DNA from: Bifiguratus adelaidae
Taxonomy: Eukaryota > Mucoromycota > Endogonomycetes > Endogonales
Direction: 5' to 3'
Length of the DNA stretch: 64,000 nt
NCBI GenBank assembly: GCA_002261195.1
Contig: MVBO01000070.1
Coordinates: forward strand, 1-64,000
The notes under the pieces are model-generated. The model did not search any database and had not been told where the DNA came from. It saw nothing but the letters and a program-made list of their open reading frames with translations. Position numbers and translations under genes: made by a program. Shown piece after piece: positions 22,995 through 34,582 of the stretch (positions within the stretch are counted from its first letter, which is position 1; every line of letters starts with the position of its first letter).

Positions 22995-24279
22995 ATGACA
23001 ACTTACAAAGCAGCACAATTCGGACAAAAGAACGGCAAGCTTGAGCTTGTCGACAAGCAGATACCCAAGCCGGGACCAGGAGAGGTTGTGGTTAAAATGG
23101 AAGCATGTGGAGTGTGCCATAGGTAAATTATTGACATCAACATGGCAATGATCGATCATTAACGATTACTTGCGTAGTGATTCCTTCACTGAGGTCGGTG
23201 CCTACGGGAACTCCTTCCCTCGAGTCCCCGGACATGAAATTGTTGGTACAGTCTACGATGTCGGTTCCGATGTACGTAAACTGCTCATTTTGACAATGAG
23301 ATGCACAGCATCCCTTACGCGGGTTATAGGTTCCCAAGGAATTCAAGAAGGGTGTCCGTGTCGGATCGGGCTGGAATGGCGGCTACTGCGGCCAATGCAA
23401 GCAATGCCGATGTGGAAACTTCTCTACCTGCGGGGAAAATTTCGTCAATGGTATCACCTTTGATGGCGGATATCAAGAATACGCCATATTGCGTCAAGAA
23501 GGTACGTGCACCGGATTTCCCCTTTTGACAGTGCTCATACCAGTCATTCAGCCTTGTGTTTTGTCCCCGATGGCATGGATCCGGCTGAGGCCGCTCCTCT
23601 GTTGTGCGCCGGTATTACAGTCTACAATTCCATGAGGTAATGGGTCAGGTACATACGATTCAACGCTGACTCACCAGCCCCGGCAGACACGTGGACCATA
23701 TCATGCCCGGTGATATGTGTGTAGTCAAGGGTATCGGGGGTCTCGGACATTTGGCTATTCAATTCTCCAACAAATTTGGCTACAAGACTGTTGCGGTCTC
23801 TAGCGGAAGCAAGAAGAAAGACTTGGCGATGAAACTCGGGACCCACGAGTACATTGACTCGTCAGCTGAGAATGCGGTAGACAAGATTCAAAAAATGGGC
23901 GGAGCCAAGATGATCGTTGTTACCGCCATCGGTGGCGATGTGGAAGGAATGGTCAACGCGCTTGGATTGGATGGGACAATGCTCATTGTAGCGGTCATCA
24001 CGGAGCCGGTTAAAGTCAATACTCTTCATCTGCTCCAGTGTCGCGCTGCGGTGAAGGGCTGGCTTTCGGGATCAGCATGCGTAAGTGTCCGAGTGCGCTC
24101 CAATGTTGGGATATTATGTTGACCAACACATGTAGGATTCTCAAGACTGTCTCAATTTCGCACAGTTGACCCAATGCAGACCTATGATTCAAAAGTATCC
24201 GCTCAAGGATGCGCAAAAAGCCTATGATGCCATGATGAAAGGTGAAGCTCGCTTCCGTTCCGTCCTGGTCTTTGAGTAG
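22995..24279 (+). CDS. Zinc-containing alcohol dehydrogenase
   Basis: Six exons, 22995-23122, 23178-23271, 23330-23501, 23552-23636, 23678-24080 and 24136-24279, encode 341 residues. The introns are 41-58 bp; the one at 23637-23677 is the shortest credible intron here. Catalytic-zinc ligands are in EACGVCHSDSF and in PGHEIVG. The four structural-zinc Cys lie in the CGQC...CRC...TCGE loop, and the dinucleotide motif GIGGLGHLA follows. The start MTTYKAAQFG is the conserved family N-terminus. The protein is a medium-chain NAD(P)-dependent alcohol/aldehyde dehydrogenase, probably cytosolic and of the plant cinnamyl or microbial alcohol-dehydrogenase-like class; the substrate is not determinable. 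An upstream in-frame ATG at 22965 is possible but adds non-conserved residues. Confidence 0.92.
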
Positions 24280-24381
24280 ACGTGGGTATGGTTTTGTTGG
24301 ATGTAAATGGATGCGGACATGGAAGAAAATATGTTTTGTCAAACCGTAAACATTCATTATAAATAGTACAGGTCACGTCCA

Positions 24382-25912
24382 TTACAAATAGTATCTTACA
24401 CGCATATCCGACTTGTCCGTAAAATTCTGGTTCACCAGAGTTGTGACATCCTTGATAACCTCAACCTCCTTAGTCAGACCAGCTTCCACTTGTTCCCGAG
24501 CAATCTTATCACGTCGCCGGTTCTCCTTCATGAGCAAGAGACGAAGAATCAAGACAAGGATGATGCCAATGGCCATCAAACAAAGGTTGGTCGTATGTCC
24601 CCTGATGTAACGGGGAGCGTCACTATCTTGATAGACCTGCGATCCAGCAAATGCACCCAATGATGAACCGATGATGATGATGGATGAAGACACGGTACGT
24701 TTCGTGTTGCCAATGATGATGTTGGTCATCCATCCAAGAATAAGCGTCAGGGATCCGGAATTGAAGGAAGTAAAGAATAAAAGGCCGTACAAGAGATGAT
24801 TGTTGTTATGGATGGCGACGATGCTGATGTAGCCCACAGTCGACAATAGACCGCAGGTGATCAAAAGGGCAGAACGATCCTTGAGGCGATCTGAAATTAC
24901 GGACAAGACAATTTGAAGGAAGAGATTGAAGAGATTGAAGGGGGCGGAAAGAAGTTGGGCGTTGAGGTTACTGAATCCAAGACCGACAATGATGGAGGGT
25001 GAGAATGTCGAGAAAGCAATATTGACGGCTTGCCAGATAAAGTAGATGCAGAACAAAACCCAAGTCTTGTAATCTTTGACAGCTTCCCAGAATTGCGCCA
25101 TGTCGAACTTGAGGGTGTTTTGGGTATGATCGAGACGTTGACGGTTCAAAACGAAGGTTCGTTCATCTTCATTCAAAAAACGAGCCTTCTCGGGGACATT
25201 GGGGTAAACGAGAAAGGCGAAGATGGCCCAAGCAATGGTAGCAGCACCCTCAATGATCATGAGCCATTGCCAACCTTCCCGTCCTCCGGCGTTTGCCAGG
25301 TTTCCTTGAATACCATAGGACATGATGCCACCGACTGCACTTCCCAAGCTTGAGAAAGAGAACCAGATACCTGTCTTCGTGGCATGCTCGCTGCGCTTGT
25401 ACCAAAGAGCGGTGATCAAAACAGAGGCAGGCAGAATACCGGCTTCAAAAACACCCAAAAAGAATCGACAGACGGCCAAGGTAGCGAAGCTGTTGGCGAG
25501 GGACATGAGCATGACAATAGCAACCCCAGACACCACCAATGAACGCAAGCCAGTATCGTGGATTGACCCGCTGAAGAATAAGATTGCATGGCAATTCCGC
25601 CAAAACATAACCGAGATAAAAAATGGCCACTGCCCAGTTGAACAGACTGCCTTGTGTATGTGTGGCCTGCTGGATACCACCAAGCTTCGCTAGACCAATG
25701 TTGCCCTTGTCAATGGCTTGCAACAAGTAGAAGCCACACAAAATCGGGAGAACGCGCCAGTCAATCTTGCGCATCAACTTCTTTTCGTTAATGTGCAAAT
25801 CACTCGCCAGCACATGCTCGTTGGCCTCATAATGTGAGTTGACCGAAGAGTCACGATCCTCAAGATCAGTCCTTGCCAGCGTGTCCTCGATTTGCAGTGC
25901 TTTGGTATCCAT
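24382..25912 (-). CDS. MFS anion:cation symporter-like transporter, apparent frameshift
   Basis: The first part (25912 to about 25525) and the second part (about 25530 down to 24382) are in different frames but join into one MFS protein of roughly 510 residues. It has an acidic N-terminal tail, KIDWRVLPILCGFYLLQAIDKGN in helix 1, ELPCNLILQR after helix 2, then VCRFFLGVFEAGILPAS, a signature of the anion:cation symporter family (allantoate, nicotinate, biotin, pantothenate importers). The join falls at the C4 run 25524-25527 (plus strand), where GGVWG should continue to VAIVMLMSLAN. Alignment to the family spacing suggests two missing bases. A GT-AG intron of 55 bp would repair the frame but would remove a membrane segment. 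The result is either a sequence error or a recent pseudogene. Confidence 0.8.
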
Positions 25913-26276
25913 AGTGTATATCCAAAACTTGCAATCTCATTATATACGCCTGTCAGATCCATGTCAAAGTGTTTCTGTTTGGCCAATTCGAGAATCACGC
26001 CATGTGGTTCGAAAATGGTTTACTCTGACTGCGGCGTTTGGAAGCGGTCTCACCGGAGAATGCCTTATTTGGGAAATCCTGCGTGGCGTCCCTTAAGCGG
26101 GCGTATCGTGCGGGGGAAAGCATTTCGGTTCAGATTATGGAGATGACATACCCCACGCTCCACATATTGGCACTCCGACGGTTCCCCGCATAGTTGAATG
26201 TTTATTCGACAGGAATGGTTAATGCAAATGCGGCGTGTCCGTTGCGTATCGATCTGAGACTGGATTATATGACGAA
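25913..26276. other. Intergenic region
   Basis: Promoter of the leftward MFS gene and 3' flank of the SET gene, which is also read leftward. I see nothing else. Confidence 0.45.
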
Positions 26277-27620
26277 TCAAGATGCCTCGAGAGTTGACAA
26301 CGCCGCGGAAAGAAGGCGAGTGTCGTTGTGGCGTACTAGAGACGCGTTACGGGTGTTGCTATCGGGGGAATGGTCGGAGGGGCGGCATGCTTGCTCTAGA
26401 TGATGACGAATAACGGTAGAAAGGAGATGACATGCCTTTTGCAATATTGAGCGACCTTCTTTGGCGTCGAGGATGGCCCTCTCCAGGCTTGCCATGGGAT
26501 TGTCCTCTATGATTTGTACATTGCCGATGGTCAGTAAGAGGGAATCGTTCTCCCCCAATTGAAACGACAATCCGTCATCAGGGGTTATCACCGCCAACGC
26601 AAACATGACGATAGTTTCATTGGATATTTGATCTCCATTGAGCCGAAGTATAGGTGCCATTCCGGACTGCTTCAACCACTCGATTTTTGCCAATGCGAGC
26701 ATGTCTGAATTGGTCTCTCCGCTAAACACGTGCTCGACGGAAGTTACCCACTCTCCAAGAACATCATTGTCTGGTTCGCAGAAGCCATGCATGAACAAGA
26801 GCTCTGCGTTTGACTTCGTTCCATAGGAGATGAAGATTTGCTCACCAGGACGTAGTGTACTGCCCTCAAGCGTGACAAGTGTGAAAGTTTGCTTAGAGGT
26901 ATCCAAAACCCATCGAGCATTCGACGCAGTCGACGAATGATTGGCAAAGTCAACCAGAGGCACCATCATCAACGTCTTATTTTCCATCGGGTCCCCAATC
27001 TGCGAGTCACCGTCTTGACTCTCAGCGTCAATGATGCGTGACCAGTACACTGCATCTGCCCACATCCACATGGACGCATCGATATCCACATTCCAAAGTT
27101 CTTTGACATGGCGAATTATCGTGTCGGCATCCGAGTGCAAGCGACGCAGTTTTGCTTTGACGGCGGATTCGAGCCGAGTGCCTTGGAGTAGAGCATGATC
27201 TTTGCTATCCCAGAATATGGGTAGTCCCAAAAAGTCTTGTGCTTGCGGGAGGACCTCGATATAGCGCCTCCAAGGCGATGTGTCGGATGGATCAATATAG
27301 CGCTCGTATAACAAGAATGTCTGAATATACGTGGCTGGATGATGCCGCGGAAAGAAACTGTCTCTTGCAGCGAATAATAACTGTGTGAGACGCTGATCTG
27401 ACTTGGATTTGCTGTACGTCCATACCGCGTCGGCCGTTATGGTCAGCTCCAAAGGAATGTCAAATAGTCCATATTCTTCGGCGCTCGGCACTGATGGTGC
27501 AGGATCTGCAAAGAACAAGCCGGTACCCGCATCGTTCGTATGCCGCAACGTAACCTTTGAGGTGTCGACAGAGTGATCGCGAAGCCAGATCAGGAACGAG
27601 TCCAAGGCACCGTCGCCCAT
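26277..27620 (-). CDS. SET-domain lysine methyltransferase (SETD3/Rkm/RLSMT type)
   Basis: An intronless 447-codon frame. The split SET domain begins near residue 20 (TNDAGTGLFFA), is interrupted by a helical insertion (iSET) and closes with LVDFANHSSTASNA around residue 220, then EQIFISYGTKSNAELLFMHGF near residue 265. The Asn-His pair contacts SAM and the GTKSNAELL Tyr/Ser region is the pseudoknot; both are typical of the SETD3, Rkm and Rubisco-LSMT class, which methylates non-histone substrates such as ribosomal proteins, elongation factors or actin. A C-terminal helical domain follows, weaker in conservation, as in Rubisco-LSMT substrate-binding domains. The substrate is unknown. The start MGDGALDSFLIWL matches the usual family N-terminus. 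Confidence 0.88.
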   Translation of the reverse strand: MGDGALDSFLIWLRDHSVDTSKVTLRHTNDAGTGLFFADPAPSVPSAEEYGLFDIPLELTITADAVWTYSKSKSDQRLTQLLFAARDSFFPRHHPATYIQTFLLYERYIDPSDTSPWRRYIEVLPQAQDFLGLPIFWDSKDHALLQGTRLESAVKAKLRRLHSDADTIIRHVKELWNVDIDASMWMWADAVYWSRIIDAESQDGDSQIGDPMENKTLMMVPLVDFANHSSTASNARWVLDTSKQTFTLVTLEGSTLRPGEQIFISYGTKSNAELLFMHGFCEPDNDVLGEWVTSVEHVFSGETNSDMLALAKIEWLKQSGMAPILRLNGDQISNETIVMFALAVITPDDGLSFQLGENDSLLLTIGNVQIIEDNPMASLERAILDAKEGRSILQKACHLLSTVIRHHLEQACRPSDHSPDSNTRNASLVRHNDTRLLSAALSTLEAS

Positions 27621-28034
27621 GGTTTTGCTGAAAATGGAAATTGGAGCGTTCTGAAAGTGAAGTGAGGCACATAGCTGCCTTGTGTAAAGCTTGCGCGCGC
27701 TATATGTAAAATACGTTCAGAGTTAGCCTCAGTCCCACGCTTAAAGATGTAATCATTGGGTAAGCCCTATGCGCGCTTGATGCAAAGCCTTTTCCAAAAG
27801 TTATGGACGAATCATTCAGGGAGCAGACAAAGAAGAATCATCAAATGACCAATGAAGAAGCCGTTGGTGGCAAAAGCAGAAAGCCTTACAGTCGAAACTC
27901 AACATGTATAGTCCTGTCTTTGACCTTGGGATGGTAGAAGGACGATCAAACGACATCCGGTGGAGTCACATGACTGCCTTTTATGGGATGTCGATGCCAG
28001 GTGTCCACTGAGCATTTCCACTGTTCCCTACACC
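27621..28034. other. Divergent promoter region (SET gene / Atg15)
   Basis: About 410 bp separate the start of the SET gene (leftward) and Atg15 (rightward). The frame before 28035 stays open upstream but has no ATG. No other element is recognised. Confidence 0.45.
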
Positions 28035-29607
28035 ATGTCGAACCCTGCACAGCACAAAGCACGGGCACATCGACTCTTGGCAGCACTCTTGATCACTGGG
28101 ATCGTCACAAGTCTCACTATATGGCATCATACCGCCGATGTTCGCTTGTTTCCCACTACCAGACCCTCTGCTACGCCGGACCGCGCCGTTCACCACCTTC
28201 GTCTCAAACACATACTCCATCGTCCGGAAGTGCGATTTACTTCATTTTCGAATGAACTCGATTTGGCCGACGTCTACAGGTTAGACGTGCCGGATTTTGC
28301 AGTTGACGACACTGGAAGCCCGATGCAAACATTTGCTTTGGCAAGCACGATGCCAAGTCATGCTCAAATTCAATCCACACAGGCCACTAATTCGTACCTG
28401 AATAATCAATTTGATGCCATCGCCAACGTGTCGACGGACAATATCGATCATACCAAGCAAATCTGGCTTTCTTCCTTAGCCAAGATCCTTCAATCGGCAG
28501 AACGTTACGCGACGCTTCTGAGAGAACCACACAAGCATCGTCTGCCGAACATGACGGATCTAACGACCATATCTAACCTCGCCAAGATGTCTAATAACGC
28601 TTACAATGCAGACGAAGGAGGTAACGATTGGTACGCATTGGATCCTGATGAGGATGCCGATGTGGAGCAGAGATGGAGGGTGGTAGGTAAAAGGTGGCTA
28701 TACTCTAATCATTGATTCTAACTTTCGCAAGAATGCTACTTTTGGTTGGGATTATCCGGGTGTAAGAGGACACATCTTTGGCGATGAAGCCAATCGCACT
28801 CTGGTGGTTGCCATTAAAGGAACGTCTCCAGGCATACTAGGCGGGGACACGGGTTCGAATGACAAGATGAACGCAAGTATATGATGATGACGACCGATTC
28901 AATGCTGACCTTTTGCCTAGGACAATCTCCTCTTTTCGTGTTGCTGTGGTAAAGCCGCTACGCCGTACAAGGCCGTCTGCGATTGCGCTGAACGTCGACC
29001 CAATGTGTGCAAGCAGGAATGCGTAGAAGATTCTTTGCTCACCGACGACTCCTACTTCAAGTCGGTTTTGGTAGGTGTCAACATGGGCAAGACGATGTAC
29101 TGATGTGAGCAGCAAATTGTGTTTGAGGTCATTGTCCTCTATCCTAATGCGGAGATATGGCTCACCGGCCATTCCCTTGGCGGAGCGTTAGCGTCCTTGG
29201 TTGGCATGTTCTTTAACTTTCCTGCCGTTGCCTTCGAGAATCCTGGTGATCGACTTGCTGCGCAACGGCTTCATCTAGACTGGTTCAAACCTCGTGGATG
29301 GACATTTAGTGACGCCTTGACCTGGCATGTTGGTCACACTGCTGATCCCATCTTTATGGGTGTCTGCAAAGGTCCAACGAGTCCCTGTTGGTATACTGGT
29401 TACAGTATGGAAACCAAATGTCGCACCGGCAAATCATGCGTGTTCAATACTGTCGAAGACGATGACTATGGATGGGTCATGAGCATTAACGCACATCGTA
29501 TACAGTTCGTTATTGAACGCCTCTACAAGACGTGGAAGAAACAAGTTCCAGAATGTCTTGTGGAAGAGGAAGATTGCGTTGATTGCGGTCTGTGGCAATT
29601 TAAGTGA
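28035..29607 (+). CDS. ATG15: Atg15, vacuolar autophagic-body lipase
   Basis: Exons 28035-28682, 28732-28872, 28921-29070 and 29113-29607 encode 477 residues. Atg15 is a class-3 phospholipase that reaches the vacuole through the multivesicular-body route and dissolves autophagic bodies. A single N-terminal signal anchor (LLAALLITGIVTSL, about residues 14-30) fits type II topology. GHSLGG carries the nucleophile Ser334. HTADPIFMGVC holds the probable acid, and NAHRIQF the probable His. The Cys-rich SCCC...CDCA and the segment GYSMETKCRTGKSC are hallmarks. The intron at 28873-28920 starts with GCAAGT: only this GC donor joins NDKMN to DNLLFSCCC in frame. The ATG at 28035 is the first Met in the fr ame that keeps the anchor near the N-terminus. 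Confidence 0.93.
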
Positions 29608-29717
29608 CGAGCGTGTTCTATAGTGTAGATGATTGTACAGTTGGCTATGTAACCGGTAAACAGTGTATTTGTATAAAGGAACGGCATCGGCGCGAAAGCC
29701 ATGAAAGCGGTTCTCGA

Positions 29718-30808
29718 TTATAGAATTTTGAATGCCCGGGACACGACATGTTCGCGAACGCGCGCGCGTATCCGCTCAATGATTGGGTGTGGCTGGTTTG
29801 CTGGAAATGTGATACAAGTACCTGTCGGGCACAGGTCCTCATGATCGTGTTCATCTTGCGGTATCGCCATCTGGCGAATCGGGAGTACTAGTCTAGATGT
29901 ACCTAAAAGACCGTAAGCGACATATGCGCCTATAATCGCCTCACTTACTTGTTACAAAAGCTCCGAGCCAGTTACCGGCAATACCGTCTTGGAGCCTCGG
30001 AAATTCCAAGCGAACCTCGATATTCTCTTCTTTGCAAACGTCCATGACGAGCTGCATGACTGTGCCAGAGAGAACGTGGGGAGGCGGGGCTGTTTGGATA
30101 AATGGCCTTTCGTCCGAGTTCACAAGGGTGAAGAAATTGGAGGAAAGACCTTCATAAATGGTTCCTGTGGCTGCATCCGATAACACCACTTCATTCACAT
30201 CATGACCACGCTTCTCTTCCAGCGCCTGCCGTTCGCGAACCCAGGCAGTATCTTTTGCTGCGGCAGTGCTTCTTGGATGACCGCGAAGCTCCACCTTGAC
30301 TGAACCTCGAGGTGGCCCAGCTAGAGGAGTGAAGTGAGAAGCCATGATGAGCTCGTGCACCTGTTCGTACTGTTAGCCATGACTCTTATCCACAACGACG
30401 CCTTTACCTTAAAGTCGTAACCGATTAGGATGGATACTTTGGTCTCTTGCTCCTCTCCAAACACATCTTCCTCAACTTCCTTGTAATACTCTGTCATGCC
30501 CTTTCGTACCATGGGCACCAGCACCGTCTCCAATATCTTGGTATCGCGTAATCTGTTCAAAGCCCGCGAGGCTTCTGAAGATTCGACATAATCATTGCAG
30601 TTTTCGGGATTAAAGTGCATCAGTGTAAGGGATGATGCGAGTCGAGCTAAATGAACGTCAAAGGACATGATGGATGTCTTTTGGACGGTACGCGCGGCGG
30701 TATAGGTGCCTAAGGAAGGTCAGTGTCCAGTATAGATCAAACCTCATGGAAGCGTGCGCTACCTCGAGGATATTGGAGGTAAAATTCATTCGCTGAGATG
30801 CGCGGCAT
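29718..30808 (-). CDS. Class-IV PLP aminotransferase-like protein
   Basis: Exons 30763-30808, 30408-30709, 29949-30360 and 29718-29902 encode 314 residues, with introns of 46-53 bp. After splicing the N-terminus reads PRGTYTAARTV and then DVHLARLASSL, a D-amino-acid-aminotransferase-like fold-type IV start. The presumed PLP Lys is in AAAKDTAWVRER. The signature ATGTIYEGLSSNFF (E near the PLP pyridine N) follows, and the end carries AFVTSTSRLVLPI, created by the last splice. It resembles plant and fungal D-aminoacid-aminotransferase-like/aminodeoxychorismate-lyase-like proteins. The reaction is unknown. The start is uncertain: upstream residues PGRLVVIERKAPANGIFDE are open in the same frame, so one more exon may lie beyond 30808. 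Confidence 0.78.
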
Positions 30809-31144
30809 GGATATAATATAGTCTTGCTCGTCAAAAATGCCGTTGGCCGGTGCCTTACGTTCAATGACCACTAGTCGCCCGGGCTCAACATGGCGTGTGG
30901 AATGGTTCAGCGCACTTACAAGTTTTTGGGTGTAACTTATTGGCTGGCATAGTCTTGTGATTCGCAATCTTGGGTATGCTATTGATACTTGAATCTTGCA
31001 CGTGTCTCAGTGTCCTCAAGCTTCGAATAAGAAGCATGAGCGCGCTTAATGCCCCCCAAAGCTTTAAACCTACTCTAAATCGGGAAATTGTCACTGAAGA
31101 GCGCGATCCAATGTCAAAGCCTATGATTGGATGGATGAAAGGAG
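30809..31144. other. Intergenic region or unresolved 5' exon
   Basis: The frame of the aminotransferase remains open to about 31000 without an ATG, and a possible ATG near 30951 reads in another frame with a GTAAGT donor, yet it gives no valid join. The rest is the 3' flank of the lactone oxidase. Confidence 0.35.
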
Positions 31145-32669
31145 TTACAGTTTGGAGGATATTTGGTATGTCTTGTCAATGGATCCCAAGTGCCGGTGGA
31201 GATATTGGTTCCAAAACATGCCGCTTGGATCCAATTCTTTTCTAATCCTCATGAAGTCATGCAGTTTGGGATATACTTTTGCCAGCTGCTCTGGAGTTTG
31301 TGAGTGCGCCTTGGCCCAGTGAGGACGACCACCGAGTGAACGCATAATGTCTTCATATCCAGCCCAGTACTTTTTGTAGGGTACTGGATTGTGATATGGT
31401 CTCCAGGTGAACATTCAGTAAGTGACACTATCCGATAGAGATTAAGACCCAAGCTTACCGATACATGATCACGCCAATGTAGCAAGTCTTCCTCCCGTAG
31501 CTTGGGCTTAACCACACGTTTTCATCCGCATCCACGAATCGAATCTCCACCGGAAAGTGTACACGCAAATTGGACTCTTGGATGAATGTATCCAGTCGCC
31601 CCAACGCCTCAGGTGCCTTTTCGTATGGTATCGCCCACTCATTCACATATTGTGGGAAGAGGCAGTCAAAGTTGAAGATCTTGTATGAATCGTCAACGAC
31701 TCGGCGCAACGGTTTATGGACGACATTATAAATGAGTCGGGTCAGGTAAGGTATGGTAGATGGTGCAAATCGGCTCAAATTGAGTGCGAACTGATAAAGG
31801 TGAAACCCAACCAAGGTATCTCTGGTCCAGCTGTCTGTCTGGTGATCAACTGGATTCGTCGTTCGATTCGCTTTCCACACAACACAGTTTTGCGTGTGAG
31901 GAAACCACCATATGCGAACATGTTCAGCCGAATGTACGATTTGATCGAAGCGATCGAGAATGGGATCGAGTTTGCTGGGTGTTTGGATGGCCTCCAGACG
32001 AAAGAATGGTTCGCACTGTAGAGTGATACGTGTGATGACTCCGAGTGCGCCAAGAGAGCATTGAGCAGCATGGAAATACTCTGGGTATTCGGTATCTGAA
32101 CATGTTATCGTGCGCATAGTCGACGTCAACAATGTGATGGACACTACCATGGTCGATAGCGAACTGAATTTGATACCAGTTCCATGCGTGGCGGTAGAAA
32201 TTAATCCGGCAACACTCTGTTCGGAAATCGAACCAAGGTTCGACAGCGCCATACCATTATCCTTGAGTACCTGGTGAAGCTCATGTAACCTCATACCAGC
32301 TTCAACGGTGATCTGATGCCGATCCTTGTCCACATTCAGCACCCGAGCCATCTTGTCAAGATTCACCATGTAATCGTTGGTCAACGCCAAATCAGAGGGA
32401 GAGTGGCCCGATCCAACGACTCGAACAGTTTTGCCTGTTCTACGTGCACTCTCCAAGATCTACGGAATAGTAAGAAGCGTTAGTTTTACCACATTGTAAT
32501 CAAACGACATCGACACTGATGGTCCTACCTTATATACCTCTTCCTCATTCCTAGGTTCAAAGTATAACTCTGGTGCAGACTGGAATGTCTTTGCCCAGTT
32601 CTGTATCTTTCTGTTCCTATAGGCAAAAGGCCGCAATGACGGATCCACGTCACCATGAGTTGCCATCAT
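31145..32669 (-). CDS. ALO1: D-arabinono-1,4-lactone oxidase
   Basis: Exons 32529-32669, 31459-32459 and 31145-31400 encode 465 residues. The enzyme oxidises D-arabinono-1,4-lactone to dehydro-D-arabinono-lactone (erythroascorbate), usually in the mitochondrial outer membrane. The FAD-binding VAO domain shows VRVVGSGHSPSD, where the His is the flavin-linking residue in many relatives, then LSNLGSISEQSVAGLISTAT HGTG and SLGALGVIT. The C-terminal HWAK motif characteristic of aldonolactone oxidases is in GGRPHWAKAHSQT, and FWNQYL ends the domain. The exon 1 join gives EEVYK-ILESARRTGK. The introns are 69 and 58 bp; the second uses a GAG acceptor. Its start is only 60 bp from that of the divergent SLMAP-like gene. 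Two adjacent ATGs (32669, 32666) are possible. Confidence 0.92.
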
Positions 32670-32729
32670 TCCAACGCAACGAGAAAAACCGATCGAGAAA
32701 TAAATGACCGAAATGACGAATTTGGCAAT

Positions 32730-34435
32730 ATGTCATCCAAAGGTAAGGGCACGTCGGTTATGGGCTGAGCTACGCGTCACATTCAAAGGGCTCACTTTGG
32801 TTTCTTTTGCTTGCAACCATAGGCTCAATGGCCAATCTCACACCAGAGGACAATGAATACCAAGAAACAGACCATCCGACACTCATTCTGACACCCGTCG
32901 ACGAGAACTTCATACCAAAGACACTGGATTTGCCTGCCGGCGCTAAAGTCAAGATTGGTCGGCAAACGTCTACCAAAACACTACCGTCCTCAGTGAATGG
33001 GTATTTTGATTCCAAAGTCTTGTCGCGGACGCATGCGGAAATATGGCAAGACAAGGGCAGGGTATGACGACCTTTGAGCTGCTTGTGCTAAGCTGACATG
33101 CGAATAGGTGCTCATCAAGGATGTCAAGTCGAGTAATGGTACATTCTTGAACGGCAACAGGCTCAGCAACGAAGGCGAAGAGTCTGGGCCTGTAGAACTC
33201 AATACGGATGACATACTGGAATTTGGCATAGACATTATGAATGAAGACGGATCAAGTGAGTGCTCTTGTCGTATGCTGAGGCTACTTCTCATACCTTTGA
33301 CTAGTTCTCTATCACAAAATTGCTACGCGTGTACATATTCATCCCAAGCCTTTCGCAACCATGGATAATTCGACCCTACAATCTCTCGGAGTAGACACTA
33401 GTGCGCTTTCTACACCGTTACTGACACCCTCCTCCTCCATCGAAAGCACCAAGCATTCCAAGAGCTCTTCTGGTCATAGCAAAGGGATCAGTCTGGAGAC
33501 ACTCGAGAGTCTGGTATCGACACTGCAGGTAAGATAAGGTTGGCAGGGATGCTGCATTAGAGTACATAGTCATTGTCATAGGCTGAAGTGCAAAAGACGC
33601 TACTATCCAATGCCGAACTCATCACCATAAAGTCCGTCATGGAGGAAGTCAACGAGTCCTTCCTACAAAATCCACCAAACACAGAAATGGTAGATAGGTG
33701 CAAATCTAGCTGGCGCTTTATATATGTTTGACTGTGGTCTCAGAGTCCACCTAAAGATTCCGTAGAAGAGCTGCAAAACTCTCTGCATGCTACCAAAGAC
33801 CTTCTCGCATCGACACAATCAGCCCTCTCATCCGCTCAAACAGAACTGGATGTGGCCAAAAGTCAGCTTTCCCATTTAGTCAATGCTAACGAATCACTCA
33901 ATTTACACCTAATGGAGGTGCAAAAGGTCAATTTGCAATTGGAAGACGAGGTGGATCGTCTAAAGGAGCGACAAAACGATTCTGAGTCACACCTTGTGTC
34001 GCGATCAAAAGAACGAAATGTGGACGATTGGGTAGAAGAGGATTGGGAACAAGCGCTTGAAGAGTCTATTCAAGGACCAGGAATCACTTTAAATATTCAT
34101 GGGTGTAAGAGGCTATTTCAAGTTGCGCCAGGACATTATGTCCTGAGTGAAGACGTGGATAAGTTGCCCAAGCAGAAGCAGAGACCCGAGTCCAGCGACG
34201 ATCAGATGACGAAACATGATACCGATATAGCCAATACACGGCGGATACAAGTGATGTTTGCAGGCAAGGTATTGCGCTTCACGGTATGATCAAGCAATGG
34301 CATTTGGGACGTCTATCGCGTAATCTAAAACGTTGCCTTGTATAGCCCACGACTTTCCTTTACGTAACCTCGCTTGCATGTGTCCTTGTATCCATGGCTA
34401 CTTATACCTTGATTCAAATGGTAGATAAACTTTGA
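32730..34435 (+). CDS. SLMAP/Far10-like tail-anchored FHA protein
   Basis: Seven exons, 32730-32742, 32823-33061, 33108-33255, 33305-33528, 33582-33689, 33744-34283 and 34346-34435, encode 453 residues. An FHA domain (about residues 20-125) has the phosphothreonine-binding signatures KIGRQ, SRTHAEI and KSSNGTFLNG. It is followed by a Ser-rich linker, a coiled coil (about residues 215-320) and a C-terminal hydrophobic anchor, FLYVTSLACVLVSMATYTLI, encoded in the last exon. This order is that of SLMAP and the fungal Far9/Far10 proteins, which tether the STRIPAK phosphatase complex to ER/nuclear or mitochondrial membranes. The first exon is only 13 nt. The ATG at 32828 would give a start without it. 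Expression may be linked to the divergent lactone oxidase by the 60-bp spacer. Confidence 0.82.
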
Positions 34436-34582
34436 ATGCTTGATTGTATATCGGTTTCATGCCTATTATATTGGAGCAAGGCCACAAGGAAATTTTTGTT
34501 CGTGCGGAATGACGATTAAGTTAAGATAGCAAAAGCTCGATGGTATATTGTAAAAGCACAACTATAGCAATCTATTTAATCT

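Noticed and set aside
25505-25560. 55-bp GT-AG intron that would repair the MFS frame
   Set aside because: It would delete about 19 residues of a membrane helix that other family members keep with the same spacing.
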